A stretch of 28,261 nucleotides of DNA from an uncultured Bacillaceae bacterium (lineage in GTDB: Bacteria; Bacillota; Bacilli; Bacillales; Cytobacillaceae): the NCBI GenBank assembly GCA_937995745.1, contig CALKIU010000192.1:1-28261 (forward strand), in the 5' to 3' direction. The notes beneath the pieces were generated by a model. The model was given only the letters and a program-made list of their open reading frames with translations. It was not told where the DNA came from and did not search any database. This document shows, piece by piece, positions 1 to 7,652 of this stretch. Position 1 is the first letter of the stretch. Every line of letters begins with the position of its first letter. A program made the position numbers and the translations under genes.

Positions 1-173
1 AGGTTTGACGGGGGTTTGTCCAAATTATCCTCTTTTTTGGACAAAAACCATTGAATCTGACCAAAGTTTGTCCAAATTGCCGCCTTTTTTTGGACAACAG
101 CCGCTGAATCTGACCAAAGATTGTCCAAGTTCACGCTCCTTTTGGACAAATTTGCCATCCAATCTGCCCGGGG
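1..173. repeat. Tandem array of about 52-bp hairpin units (3 visible copies)
   Basis: Three units start at about 15, 67 and 120, so the period is 52-53 bp. Each carries an inverted repeat TTTGTCCAAA...TTTGGACAAA: arms 15-24/36-45, 67-76/89-97, and 121-129/141-150 with slightly decayed ends. The spacer between hairpins is also conserved: GAATCTGACCAAAG occurs at 53-66 and 105-118, with a degenerate copy at 160-173. The loops differ between units while the arms stay complementary. The array lies beyond the gatB terminator and runs up to the window edge, so more copies may lie outside. Function is unknown; it could be a transcription-stopping or protein-binding repeat, or a decayed mobile repeat. 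Confidence 0.8.
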
Positions 174-389
174 TTTCCCGCATGAACCCTCGTTTCAAAC
201 AAAGCCGACGAAAAAGCGCAAACGTTATCCGAATCGCTCACTTCATCATCACAGCGTCCCCTGTCCCAATTGACTCCCGTCCCGTTCCTTATGCCGTCCC
301 TTCCAAACCGGACCGCCTCCCGAAAACTCCCCCGCCTTCGGAAACCAGCCTCCATCCCAACCCGTCGCATCCCCCGTCCATATAAAAAA

Positions 390-422
390 GGAAAGCAAGC
401 GGGCAAATCCCGCTTGCTTCCT
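390..422 (-). terminator. Rho-independent terminator of gatCAB
   Basis: On the minus strand an 11-bp GC-rich stem (AAGCAAGCGGG, pairing 393-403 with 409-419, extended by GGA/TCC-type pairs) has a short loop. It is followed by a T-tract read from the A-run at 384-388. It lies about 60 nt past the gatB stop codon. The bases between it and the repeat array (174-388) are C-rich and I see no gene there. Confidence 0.85.
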
Positions 423-479
423 CTCTGACTTTTCCCATATCCGATTGTCGAACCTTTTTTAAAGCACAGCAACCGCCAA

Positions 480-1907
480 TCAGCGTTTTTCCATTTCCTC
501 GGCAATAATTTTGTTGACCAGCTGCGGATTGGCTTGACCTTTTGTCGCTTTCATCACCTGGCCGACAATGAAACCGGCCGCTTTTTTCTTGCCGCTCTTG
601 TAATCTTCGACGGTCTTCGGATTTTTGTCCATCACTTCAACGATAATCTTCCGCAATGCGCCTTCGTCGGAAATTTGCACGAGGCCTTTATCCTTGACGA
701 TTTGTTCCGGATCGCCGCCGTTTTCGAGCAATTCTTTAAAGACAGTCTTAGCGATCTTTGTGGAAATGGTCCCTTTTTCAATGAGCTTAATCATTCCCGC
801 CAAAGCCTCCGGCGTCAGTTTCACTTCATGAAGCTCTTTTTGTTCGGCATTTAAATATCCGGACAGTTCGCCCATCATCCAGTTGGACGCCTGCTTCGGT
901 TCGGCGCCGGCAGCCACCGCCGCTTCGAAAAAGTCGGCCATTTCTTTCGTCATCGTCAAGACGCCGGCATCGTAGGCTGGCAGGCCGAATTCTTCTATGT
1001 AGCGCTTTTTGCGGGCATCGGGCAACTCCGGAATCTCCGCGCGGACGCGTTCTTTCCATTCCTCGTCAATTAAGAGGGGAACGAGGTCCGGATCCGGAAA
1101 ATAGCGGTAATCCTCCGCTCCTTCTTTTACGCGCATCAAAATCGTCGTTCCGGTCGCTTCATCATAGCGGCGCGTTTCCTGCTGAATGGTGCCGCCGGAC
1201 ATTAAAATGGAACGCTGTCTCTTTTCCTCGTATTCCAGCCCTTTGCGGACAAAGTTAAACGAGTTCAAGTTTTTCAATTCCGTTTTCGTGCCGAACTCTT
1301 TCTGTCCCACGGGACGGATGGAAATGTTGGCGTCGCACCGCAGGGAACCTTCTTCCATTTTGCAATCGGAAACGCCCGTATATTGGATGATCGCCTTCAA
1401 TTTTTCCAAGAAAGCATGGGCTTCCTCCGGCGAACGGATATCCGGTTCGGTCACGATTTCAATGAGAGGCGTTCCCGCCCGGTTGTAGTCGCACAAGGAA
1501 AAGCCCGCTTCGTGGTTCAGCTTGCCCGCGTCCTCCTCCAAGTGAATGTGGTGGATTCTGATTTTCTTTTTCTCCCCGTCCACTTCAATTTCAACCCAGC
1601 CGTTGCGGGCAATCGGGTGTTCATCTTGGGAAATTTGGTATGCTTTCGGGTTGTCGGGATAAAAATAGTTTTTCCGGTCAAAAGTCGTATAATCGGCAAT
1701 TTCGCAGTTCAGGGCCATGGCGGCTTTCATGGCGTATTCGACTGCTTTTTTATTTAAAACGGGTAATGTTCCCGGATAGGCCAAATCACCTACGGTCGTA
1801 TTCGTGTTCGGTTCGTCCCCGAAACGGTTGGGACTTGCGGAAAAGATTTTCGAATCGGTCTTCAGTTCGACGTGCACTTCCAGTCCGATGACTGTTTCAA
1901 ATTCCAT
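480..1907 (-). CDS. gatB: Aspartyl/glutamyl-tRNA(Asn/Gln) amidotransferase subunit B
   Basis: GatB is the kinase/transamidase subunit of the GatCAB complex. It phosphorylates the side chain of Glu or Asp misacylated on tRNA(Gln) or tRNA(Asn), and ammonia delivered from GatA then completes the amide. The 475-residue product matches the usual length of about 476. The N-terminal GLEVHVELKT motif places the metal-binding Glu10 and His12, IHLEEDAGK follows in the middle of the cradle domain, and the C-terminal helical and YqeY-like tail is complete. The start ATG (1905-1907) has AGGGGTGAG just upstream. gatA ends 12 nt before the start, so the two are translated from one mRNA. Nothing in the protein looks damaged. 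Confidence 0.97.
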   Translation of the reverse strand: MEFETVIGLEVHVELKTDSKIFSASPNRFGDEPNTNTTVGDLAYPGTLPVLNKKAVEYAMKAAMALNCEIADYTTFDRKNYFYPDNPKAYQISQDEHPIARNGWVEIEVDGEKKKIRIHHIHLEEDAGKLNHEAGFSLCDYNRAGTPLIEIVTEPDIRSPEEAHAFLEKLKAIIQYTGVSDCKMEEGSLRCDANISIRPVGQKEFGTKTELKNLNSFNFVRKGLEYEEKRQRSILMSGGTIQQETRRYDEATGTTILMRVKEGAEDYRYFPDPDLVPLLIDEEWKERVRAEIPELPDARKKRYIEEFGLPAYDAGVLTMTKEMADFFEAAVAAGAEPKQASNWMMGELSGYLNAEQKELHEVKLTPEALAGMIKLIEKGTISTKIAKTVFKELLENGGDPEQIVKDKGLVQISDEGALRKIIVEVMDKNPKTVEDYKSGKKKAAGFIVGQVMKATKGQANPQLVNKIIAEEMEKR

Positions 1908-1919
1908 CTATCTCACCCC

Positions 1920-3377
1920 TTACAGTTGCGGTTTTTGTTTATGAAAATCTGTCGCCTGTTCAAACGCATGAGCGGCACGGTAAACGGTCGTTTCGTCAAA
2001 ATGTTTTCCGATGATTTGCAATCCGACAGGAAGTCCGCCCGCAAAACCGCACGGCACGGAAATGGCCGGAACGCCGGCAAGGTTCACCGGGATGACAAAG
2101 ATGTCATTGGTGTACATTTTCAGCGGATCATCCATTTTTTCCCCGAACTTAAAGGCCGGTGTCGGGGTTGTCGGACCGATGATGACATCATATTTTTCAA
2201 AAATCCGCTCGAAATCCTGCTTGATCAGCGTCCGGACTTTCAGCGCTTTTTTGTAATACGCATCATAATTGCCGGAGCTCAAGACGTATGTGCCGAACAT
2301 AATCCGTCTTTTCACTTCTGTGCCGAAGCCTTCCGCCCGGGTGTTCTTATACAAATCCATCAATGTTTTGGAGTTCGGCGAACGGTAGCCGTAGCGGATG
2401 CCGTCAAAACGGGCCAAGTTGGCCGAAGCTTCGGATGATGACAGCAAATAATAAGCGGCCAGTGAATATTTCGCATGGGGAAGGGTCACTTCTTCCCAAG
2501 TTGCGCCGAGTTTTTCCAGCACTTTTAAGGCGTTGTGCACCGCTTGTTTGACTTCTTCGTCGACCCCTTCGCCGAGATACTCTTTCGGCACGGCGATTTT
2601 CAGGCCTTTCACGTCTCCGGTCAAAGCGGCGGCATAATCAGGAACCTCCACATCGGCCGAGGTGCCGTCCATCGGATCCCGTCCGGAAATGGCCTGCAAA
2701 AGATAAGCGTTGTCTTCCACCGTCCGCGTAATCGGGCCGATTTGATCCATCGATGAGGCAAACGCCACCAACCCGTAGCGGGAAACTCTTCCGTATGTAG
2801 GTTTCATGCCGACGACTCCGCAGAAAGCAGCCGGCTGGCGGATCGAACCGCCTGTGTCAGAGCCCAGCGCAAACGGAACCTCACCGGAAGCGACGGCAGC
2901 CGCAGAACCGCCTGAAGAGCCTCCGGGAACCCTGTCCAAATTCCACGGGTTTCTCGTTTTCTTAAAATATGAAGTTTCCGTTGACGAACCCATGGCGAAT
3001 TCGTCCATGTTCAATTTCCCGATCGTCACCATGTTGGCCGCTTCCAGCTTATCCATGACGGTCGCATTGTAGATCGGATCGAAATTCTCCAGCATTTTGC
3101 TTGCGCAAGTGGTCCGCAAGCCTTTTGTGACAATGTTGTCTTTTATGCCGATCGGCATCCCGAACAAAAGGCCCTCCGCCCCGTCTGTTCCCAGTTTTTC
3201 GTCAAGGGCTTTGGCCTTCTCCCGCGCTCTTTCTTCATCCAAAGTGATAAATGCTTGAACGTCTTGTTCCACTTGTTGAATACGTTGAAAAGATTCATCA
3301 ACAAGATCTGAGACGGAAATTTCCTTTTTCTGCAGCAAATCATGAAGTTCGCTCAGTTTTTTGTCAAACAGAGACAT
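1920..3377 (-). CDS. gatA: Glutamyl-tRNA(Gln) amidotransferase subunit A (amidase)
   Basis: GatA hydrolyses glutamine and channels ammonia to GatB. The 485-residue protein carries the amidase signature, with the Ser-cisSer-Lys triad visible as Lys79 (GIKDN), Ser154 (PGGSSGGS) and Ser178 (DTGGSIR). These are the same positions as in the well-studied Staphylococcus aureus protein. The gene is the middle member of gatC-gatA-gatB and follows the gatC stop by 11 nt. The start ATG at 3375-3377 is preceded by AGGAGGGGAGACC. The complex is needed in organisms without GlnRS, which fits a Bacillaceae host. Confidence 0.97.
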   Translation of the reverse strand: MSLFDKKLSELHDLLQKKEISVSDLVDESFQRIQQVEQDVQAFITLDEERAREKAKALDEKLGTDGAEGLLFGMPIGIKDNIVTKGLRTTCASKMLENFDPIYNATVMDKLEAANMVTIGKLNMDEFAMGSSTETSYFKKTRNPWNLDRVPGGSSGGSAAAVASGEVPFALGSDTGGSIRQPAAFCGVVGMKPTYGRVSRYGLVAFASSMDQIGPITRTVEDNAYLLQAISGRDPMDGTSADVEVPDYAAALTGDVKGLKIAVPKEYLGEGVDEEVKQAVHNALKVLEKLGATWEEVTLPHAKYSLAAYYLLSSSEASANLARFDGIRYGYRSPNSKTLMDLYKNTRAEGFGTEVKRRIMFGTYVLSSGNYDAYYKKALKVRTLIKQDFERIFEKYDVIIGPTTPTPAFKFGEKMDDPLKMYTNDIFVIPVNLAGVPAISVPCGFAGGLPVGLQIIGKHFDETTVYRAAHAFEQATDFHKQKPQL

Positions 3378-3388
3378 GGTCTCCCCTC

Positions 3389-3679
3389 CTAATCGATGAT
3401 TGACGGAACTTTGATTTGACCGTATAAATGGTCGGGCGCGTTTTTAATGACTTCTTCCTGGGAAAGTCCTTTTTCCGGGATATCTTCACGCATCACATTT
3501 TTCAAATCAATCACATGGGTGGTCGGCGGAACATTTTCCGTATCCACTTCATTCAACTGCCCGGCATAAGCGAGGATGTCGGAAAATTCCTTGGCATATT
3601 CTGCCGCTTCCTCGTTCGTAATGGCAATTCTTGCTACATGGGCAATATTTTCCACCTGTTCCTTGGTTACATTTGCCAT
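3389..3679 (-). CDS. gatC: Glutamyl-tRNA(Gln) amidotransferase subunit C
   Basis: This small 96-residue subunit wraps around the GatA-GatB interface and stabilises the complex. The sequence shows the family pattern: an N-terminal helix with HVARIAI, an acidic middle (LNEVDTENVPPTTH) and a C-terminal MREDIPEKGLSQEEVIKNAP. The start ATG (3677-3679) has a very strong GGAGGTGAC site 7 nt upstream. It is the first gene of the gat operon and lies directly behind a good sigma-A-type promoter. Confidence 0.96.
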   Translation of the reverse strand: MANVTKEQVENIAHVARIAITNEEAAEYAKEFSDILAYAGQLNEVDTENVPPTTHVIDLKNVMREDIPEKGLSQEEVIKNAPDHLYGQIKVPSIID

Positions 3680-3725
3680 TTATGTCACCTCCGCATGAGA
3701 TAAAAAACCGCTACACAATAATACG

Positions 3726-3754
3726 ATAATATCAATTTTACCGCATTCAAGCAA
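3726..3754 (-). promoter_or_regulatory. Sigma-A-type promoter of gatCAB
   Basis: On the minus strand, -35 TTGCTT (3749-3754) and -10 TATTAT (3726-3731) are separated by exactly 17 bp and sit about 50 nt upstream of the gatC ATG. The flanking sequence is AT-rich within an otherwise GC-rich gap. No T-box or other leader structure is apparent. Confidence 0.6.
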
Positions 3755-4145
3755 CATCAGGGAAGACTCTCATCCGCTGTTTCAGACATTTTTTTCCGCA
3801 AAAATCCGGCCCTTACCGCCATGAATTTTGGAACCGGTTTGCCGGGAGTGATGTCTCCATTCCCGTCTTCCCCGAAATGATCTTGCATGCCCGTCTTCCC
3901 TAAAATGATCTTGCAAAACCGGGTTTCCGGGGATGGCGGCTTTAAAACGGTCTCCGATGTGATATTTTCCCGGGTCTGTGTTGAAAACCGGTTTCCCCGG
4001 GCGTGATGGACACCCCCGGCCTTCCACCCGGCCTTTTTCTCCGCCGCATCCCCCGGCCCCCTGGCCCTTTTTTAAAAAAGAAGCCAATCCGAACGGCTGC
4101 GGCCGGAGCCCCGTTTTGTCTCCCCCGGCCGGCGGATCACCGCAC
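3755..4145. other. Gene-free GC-rich stretch with degenerate short repeats
   Basis: No convincing gene is seen. A 26-bp block beginning CCCGTCTTCC and ending ATGATCTTGCA occurs at 3862-3887 and again at 3890-3915, a 28-bp period with two mismatches. Related modules of the form AACCGGTTT..CCGGG.GTGATG occur near 3832 and 3985, with a weaker version near 3916. The open frames here are low-complexity and lack ribosome binding sites. Confidence 0.6.
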
Positions 4146-4151
4146 AAAAAA

Positions 4152-4170
4152 AGTGACACACGGTGCCACT
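4152..4170 (-). terminator. Rho-independent terminator of the yueI-family gene
   Basis: The minus strand reads AGTGGCACCGTGTGTCACT followed by TTTTTTT. It forms an 8-bp stem with one G-T wobble and a 3-nt loop, then a 7-T tract (A-run 4145-4151). It lies about 60 nt past the stop codon at 4228. Confidence 0.75.
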
Positions 4171-4227
4171 GAATCGTCCGGAGAAAATTTTTCTTCCTTA
4201 TTAATATTACCAAATTTTCCGGGGGGT

Positions 4228-4674
4228 TTACTTCCTAAATATTTTTTTCCCGAGTACGGAAAGAATCCCTTTCTTGTCTTTTTGCTTCGCTTTCTCTTGT
4301 TTGTCCTCTTTTTTCACGTAAATGTCTTTTTTGTGAATGGCATAACCGGCGGCGAGGACGAGCCCGAGCTCCGAATCATATTCCGTGTTGGTGGCGATCG
4401 ACGTCTTCACCCCGTATTTGCGGGCGAGACGGATGTACTTGGATATGTGGTCATAATCGATATGGCCGTTCAAGAAGAGGGTCGCCTGCGGATGTTCTTT
4501 CATGGCCGCTTCCACTTCCGGATACGTGCCCGGTTCCCTCATCTGCGCCTTCGTCAACGCTATGATGACCCGCTCCCTCAAGGTGCCGAGAAACCGCCGC
4601 CGCTCGTTGGGCTTTGTTTCCAGCGGGCCGTGTAATCCTTGTTGCAGGTAATCTTCAATATCCGGTCCTCTCAT
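4228..4674 (-). CDS. yueI: YueI family protein (DUF1694)
   Basis: The 148-residue soluble protein resembles B. subtilis YueI by eye: an N-terminal DYLQQGLHG..E.KP segment, the ERRRFLGTLRERVIIALT block, an NGH.DY motif and ELGLVLA. The C-terminus is a Lys-rich tail (KKEDKQEKAKQKDKK) that probably varies between species. The biochemical role of the family is not established. The start ATG (4672-4674) has AGGAGG 6 nt upstream. The gene stands alone between its own terminator and a repeat-rich gap. Neither it nor aceA is in this position in B. subtilis. Confidence 0.85.
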   Translation of the reverse strand: MRGPDIEDYLQQGLHGPLETKPNERRRFLGTLRERVIIALTKAQMREPGTYPEVEAAMKEHPQATLFLNGHIDYDHISKYIRLARKYGVKTSIATNTEYDSELGLVLAAGYAIHKKDIYVKKEDKQEKAKQKDKKGILSVLGKKIFRK

Positions 4675-5333
4675 AAGAAGCCTCCTTGCATGTACGCTAT
4701 TATGATCTATGTCAAACGGACAAAAAGGGTGACTCCGTGGCGCACTGCGTCTTTAGTCCCTTTTTACCATACATCAGCAGGGAATGCAATTTTTAGGAAA
4801 AATTGCACAGCGGGCCCGTGCAGTGTGGCCGGAACCGGCAGTCCCCGTCCCCCACGTTTTCCTCTTCGGTCCCCCGCAAATCTGTTTTGCAACGGCATCA
4901 GCGGGGAGGCCTCCCGGCAGAGAGGAACTGCGCTTCGCGGGGCATTAACGGGACTTCCGCACAGAGGAACAACTGCGCTTCGCGGGCCGTTAAAGGGACT
5001 TCCGACAGAGGAACAGCCGCGCATCACCGACATTGAAGATGACCGAGGGCGGCGGTAACGAACAAGATTCGGGGGCATTGAAGAGGATGCGAACGGTGGT
5101 TGTGGCAAAGGTTTGCGGCGCATGGATGAGACTGCGGGCAGAGTAAACGACCGGATAAAGCGGAATGGACGATTCGCTGGCGAAGGTTGCGGCAAAGGTT
5201 CGCGGCGCATGGATGAGACTGCGGGCATGGCAGCAACCACGCATGGCGGGGCCGGGAGTTTTTTCGAGGCGGAAACCCGGAACGGTTGCGCTTCCTCCAT
5301 TGAATTCCGCCGTTATCCTGTATCTTCAGAAAG
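4675..5333. repeat. GC-rich non-coding region with 45-bp and 87-bp period repeats
   Basis: Two repeat families are visible. The first has period 45: AACTGCGCTTCGCGGG near 4926 and 4971, and GGGACTTCCG at 4950-4959 and 4995-5004, with a third partial copy starting at 5005. The second is a 43-bp block (GGTTG.GGCAAAGG.. through ATGAGACTGCGGGCA) at 5098-5140 and 5185-5227, with only two mismatches and a period of 87. Several long open frames cross both strands, but none has a ribosome binding site or a recognisable domain. I treat it as decayed repeat DNA, although both periods are multiples of three. Confidence 0.6.
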
Positions 5334-5343
5334 CAAAAAAAGC

Positions 5344-5367
5344 CCCTCTCTTCGGCCAAAGAGAGGG
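5344..5367 (-). terminator. Rho-independent terminator of aceA
   Basis: The minus strand shows CCCTCTCTT and AAGAGAGGG arms (9 bp, 5344-5352/5359-5367) around a 6-nt loop, followed by a 7-T tract (5335-5341). It lies about 130 nt past the aceA stop codon. The intervening 5368-5499 holds no gene that I can support. Confidence 0.85.
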
Positions 5368-5499
5368 ACAACATTCGGGAGAGTATAGGTGAAAAATCAC
5401 AGTCCTAACGTACACAGGCAAAAACCTTCATTCCAATAAACCCGGCTTGCAGGAGACTAGAGCAGTATTTTATTAACGGCAGCACATGAAGGGATGCAA

Positions 5500-6777
5500 T
5501 TAGAATTGCGCTTCTTCAGTGGAACCTTTGAGAGCCACTGTAGAAGAAGTACCGCCGCTGATAACCATAGCAACTTCGTCAAAGTATCCAGTACCCACTT
5601 CGCGTTGATGGCGTGTAGCTGTGTAGCCGTATTTTTCGGCTTCAAATTCTTTTTGCTGCAGCTCAGAGTAAGCAGCCATGCCGCGCTCCTTGTATCCGTG
5701 AGCAAGAGTAAACATGCTGTAGTTGAGTGAATGGAATCCTGCCAAAGTAACGAACTGGAATTTGTAACCCATTTTGCCAAGCTCTTGCTGGAAGTTGGCG
5801 ATTTCTTCATCAGACAGATGCGCTTTCCAGTTAAAGGACGGTGAGCAGTTGTACGCCAACAGTTTGCCAGGATATTTTTCATGAATGGCTTCGGCAAATC
5901 TTCTCGCTTCTTCCAAGTTAGGTGTTGCCGTTTCGCACCAGATCAAGTCAGCGTACGGTGCATAGGCCAATCCGCGTGCGATCGCTTGGTCAAGTCCGGC
6001 TTTTGTTCTGTAGAATCCTTCCGGAGTGCGCTCGCCCGTGATGAACGGAGCATCGTACGGATCCACGTCACTTGTGATCAAGTCGGCCGCATTCGCATCT
6101 GTGCGGGCAATCAAGATAGTCGGTACGCCCATAACGTCAGCGGCAAGACGGGCAGCAATCAAGTTGCGAATCGCAGTTTGTGTCGGAATTAACACTTTTC
6201 CGCCCAGGTGGCCGCATTTCTTTTCAGAAGCAAGCTGGTCTTCAAAGTGAACACCGGCAGCACCTGCTTCAATCATCGCTTTCATCAGTTCGAACACGTT
6301 CAACTGTCCGCCAAAGCCGGCTTCCGCGTCGGCTACAATCGGCGCGAACCAATCGATGGAATGGTCGCCTTCCAAGTGAGCGATTTGGTCGGCTCTTTGC
6401 AGCGCTTGGTTGATGCGTTTAACTACATGCGGTACACTGTTTGCCGGATACAAGCTTTGGTCCGGATACATTTGTCCGGCCAGGTTGGCGTCGGCAGCCA
6501 CTTGCCAGCCGCTCAAATAGATGGCTTTCAAACCTGCTTTTACTTGCTGTACAGCCTGGTTTCCTGTCAGAGCGCCCAAAGCGTTGATATACGGCTCTTC
6601 GTGCAACAGTTTCCAGAGTTTCTCAGCCCCGCGGCGCGCCAACGTATATTCGATGTCGATGGAACCGCGCAGCCGGATGACATCCTCAGCCGTATACGGT
6701 CTTTTGATACCCCTCCAACGCTCGTCCATTTCCCAGCTTTCTTGAAGCTTTCTAACTCTTTCGTCTGTCGTTGTCAT
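5500..6777 (-). CDS. aceA: Isocitrate lyase
   Basis: Cleaves isocitrate to glyoxylate and succinate, the first glyoxylate-shunt step, which permits growth on acetate or fatty acids. The catalytic loop KKCGHLGGK, with the nucleophile Cys at about residue 188, is intact. The family blocks DAEAGFGG, ARTDA, YNCSPSFNW and TARHQREVGTGYFD are also present, and the length is typical for the short bacterial form. I place the start at the ATG 6775-6777 (425 residues), because GGGAG lies 9 nt upstream. A TTG two codons earlier (6781-6783) would be only 3 nt from that site. No malate synthase gene lies next to it here. It has its own promoter, leader palindrome and terminator, so it is a single-gene unit. 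Confidence 0.95.
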   Translation of the reverse strand: MTTTDERVRKLQESWEMDERWRGIKRPYTAEDVIRLRGSIDIEYTLARRGAEKLWKLLHEEPYINALGALTGNQAVQQVKAGLKAIYLSGWQVAADANLAGQMYPDQSLYPANSVPHVVKRINQALQRADQIAHLEGDHSIDWFAPIVADAEAGFGGQLNVFELMKAMIEAGAAGVHFEDQLASEKKCGHLGGKVLIPTQTAIRNLIAARLAADVMGVPTILIARTDANAADLITSDVDPYDAPFITGERTPEGFYRTKAGLDQAIARGLAYAPYADLIWCETATPNLEEARRFAEAIHEKYPGKLLAYNCSPSFNWKAHLSDEEIANFQQELGKMGYKFQFVTLAGFHSLNYSMFTLAHGYKERGMAAYSELQQKEFEAEKYGYTATRHQREVGTGYFDEVAMVISGGTSSTVALKGSTEEAQF

Positions 6778-6823
6778 GACCAAATTCTCCCTTCATTTTC
6801 CTAAGATGTCTTTTTGTGGGGGT

Positions 6824-6865
6824 GTTTGAATATTGGGATTATTCAAGTAATACTAATATTCAAAC
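6824..6865 (-). promoter_or_regulatory. Palindromic leader element of aceA (candidate operator or hairpin)
   Basis: The outer arms GTTTGAATATT (6824-6834) and AATATTCAAAC (6855-6865) are perfectly complementary over 11 bp. Inside, TTGAATA (6826-6832) and TATTCAA (6840-6846) form a 7-7-7 dyad, and another TATTCAA follows at 6857-6863. It lies between the aceA promoter and ribosome binding site, in the 5' leader. It could be a repressor operator acting as a roadblock or an mRNA hairpin. I do not recognise the cognate regulator. Confidence 0.55.
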
Positions 6866-6922
6866 AATAACCGCTATAGTTCGCCCCTTTGTTATAATAC
6901 ACAATATTCCTTTCACAATTGT

Positions 6923-6950
6923 ATTATATAACAGTCTCGCAAAAAGTAAA
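6923..6950 (-). promoter_or_regulatory. Sigma-A-type promoter of aceA
   Basis: On the minus strand, -35 TTTACT (6945-6950) and a perfect -10 TATAAT (6923-6928) are spaced by 16 bp. The predicted leader is about 140 nt long and contains the palindromic element at 6824-6865. Confidence 0.55.
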
Positions 6951-7052
6951 GAGGTTTTTTGTAAATTTTCTAATTATTTTAATAAAATGCATAATTCAGT
7001 AATATAAACAGGCGGCGGTTCATGACAGTTTTTTCTTTTTATTTCATAAAAA

Positions 7053-7066
7053 TGTAAGCGTTTTTA
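7053..7066. promoter_or_regulatory. cre-like site (possible CcpA binding)
   Basis: TGTAAGCGTTTTTA matches 13 of 14 positions of the B. subtilis cre consensus TGWAANCGNTNWCA. Carbon catabolite control of isocitrate lyase would make sense. However, the site is about 100 bp upstream of the -35 box, not over or downstream of the promoter where repression is usual, so its role is uncertain. Confidence 0.35.
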
Positions 7067-7323
7067 TGGATGTGCTTTTAGGCGGAACGGCGCATACACA
7101 GGGAAGTGTGATGTGTGGCCAAAAAAATTGTCGTATGCCGGAAAAATACATTTTGCCTCTCTGGCTTTCCTTTCCCTGTTTTTTAGATCGGAAAGGAACG
7201 GGCAGCGGCCCGCTGCACACCGCTTATACCAACGCTTTTTGGAGGACAAAACGAGAGGAAAAGGCTGAATGCCCCCCGTCTCTAAAAACACTTTACTCTT
7301 CATGGGGGCAAAGGAAGGAGAAA

Positions 7324-7524
7324 ATGGCAGTTCGTTGTCCTTATGACAACTCCATGAGGAAACCCCGGGATTTTGTTCCATTCTGCACTCTTTGCGAAGA
7401 AAACCGGCAAGAAATCAACAAGCTTTGTATAGACAAAAATGATGAAGGAATCATGGAGTTTTTCCCAGATCCACCCTCTGTTCTGACAAAACAGCGGGAA
7501 AAGACCGGCACTTTGTCCAAATAA
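7324..7524 (+). CDS. Candidate small Cys-containing protein, 66 residues (uncertain)
   Basis: The ATG at 7324-7326 follows AAGGAAGGAGAAA, a good ribosome binding site. The frame encodes 66 residues beginning MAVRCPYDN, with a C-T-L-C pair (FCTLCEEN) and a further Cys after IN.L, ending near the camS terminator. The CP...CxxC pattern could be a small zinc-binding protein. I do not recognise it, see no clear promoter, and the frame stays open upstream without a better start. It is the only part of the 6951-7600 gap with any coding signal on the plus strand. It may well be spurious. Confidence 0.25.
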   Translation: MAVRCPYDNSMRKPRDFVPFCTLCEENRQEINKLCIDKNDEGIMEFFPDPPSVLTKQREKTGTLSK

Positions 7525-7600
7525 ACGAATGATCACATTGACAGTGCCCCAACACCCCCTGTATTTCCCCGCTCCCCCGGAGAACACGCGGAGAAACGAA

Positions 7601-7630
7601 AAGAAGCCGCCCGTTTCCGGACAGCCTCTT
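7601..7630 (-). terminator. Rho-independent terminator after camS
   Basis: On the minus strand, 13-nt arms (AAGAGGCTGTCCG with CGGGCGGCTTCTT, 7618-7630/7601-7613) pair throughout with a few G-T wobbles around a GAAA tetraloop. A short, interrupted T-rich tail follows. It lies 23 nt past the camS stop and ends the pcrB-pcrA-ligA-camS operon. Confidence 0.7.
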
Positions 7631-7652
7631 CCCCGCTAAACATACAGATTCA

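Noticed and set aside
1..173. CRISPR array
   Set aside because: The whole 52-bp unit is repeated, including the part that would be a spacer, and the repeats are hairpins with short variable loops.
3782..4213. 143-codon minus-strand open frame between the yueI-family gene and gatC
   Set aside because: It crosses the yueI terminator and the short repeats, with low-complexity Gly/Arg content and no ribosome binding site.
4764..5300. 178-codon minus-strand open frame across the repeat tract
   Set aside because: No ribosome binding site, no recognisable domain, and Pro/Arg/Ser-rich repeat-driven composition; other frames in the same region are also open.
5371..5425. Glycine-riboswitch-like fragments (GGGAGAG at 5377 and CAGGCAAAA at 5415) on the plus strand
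   Set aside because: The conserved core between them (CCGAAGG.GCAA type) is missing, and no plus-strand gene follows; it points into the 3' end of aceA.
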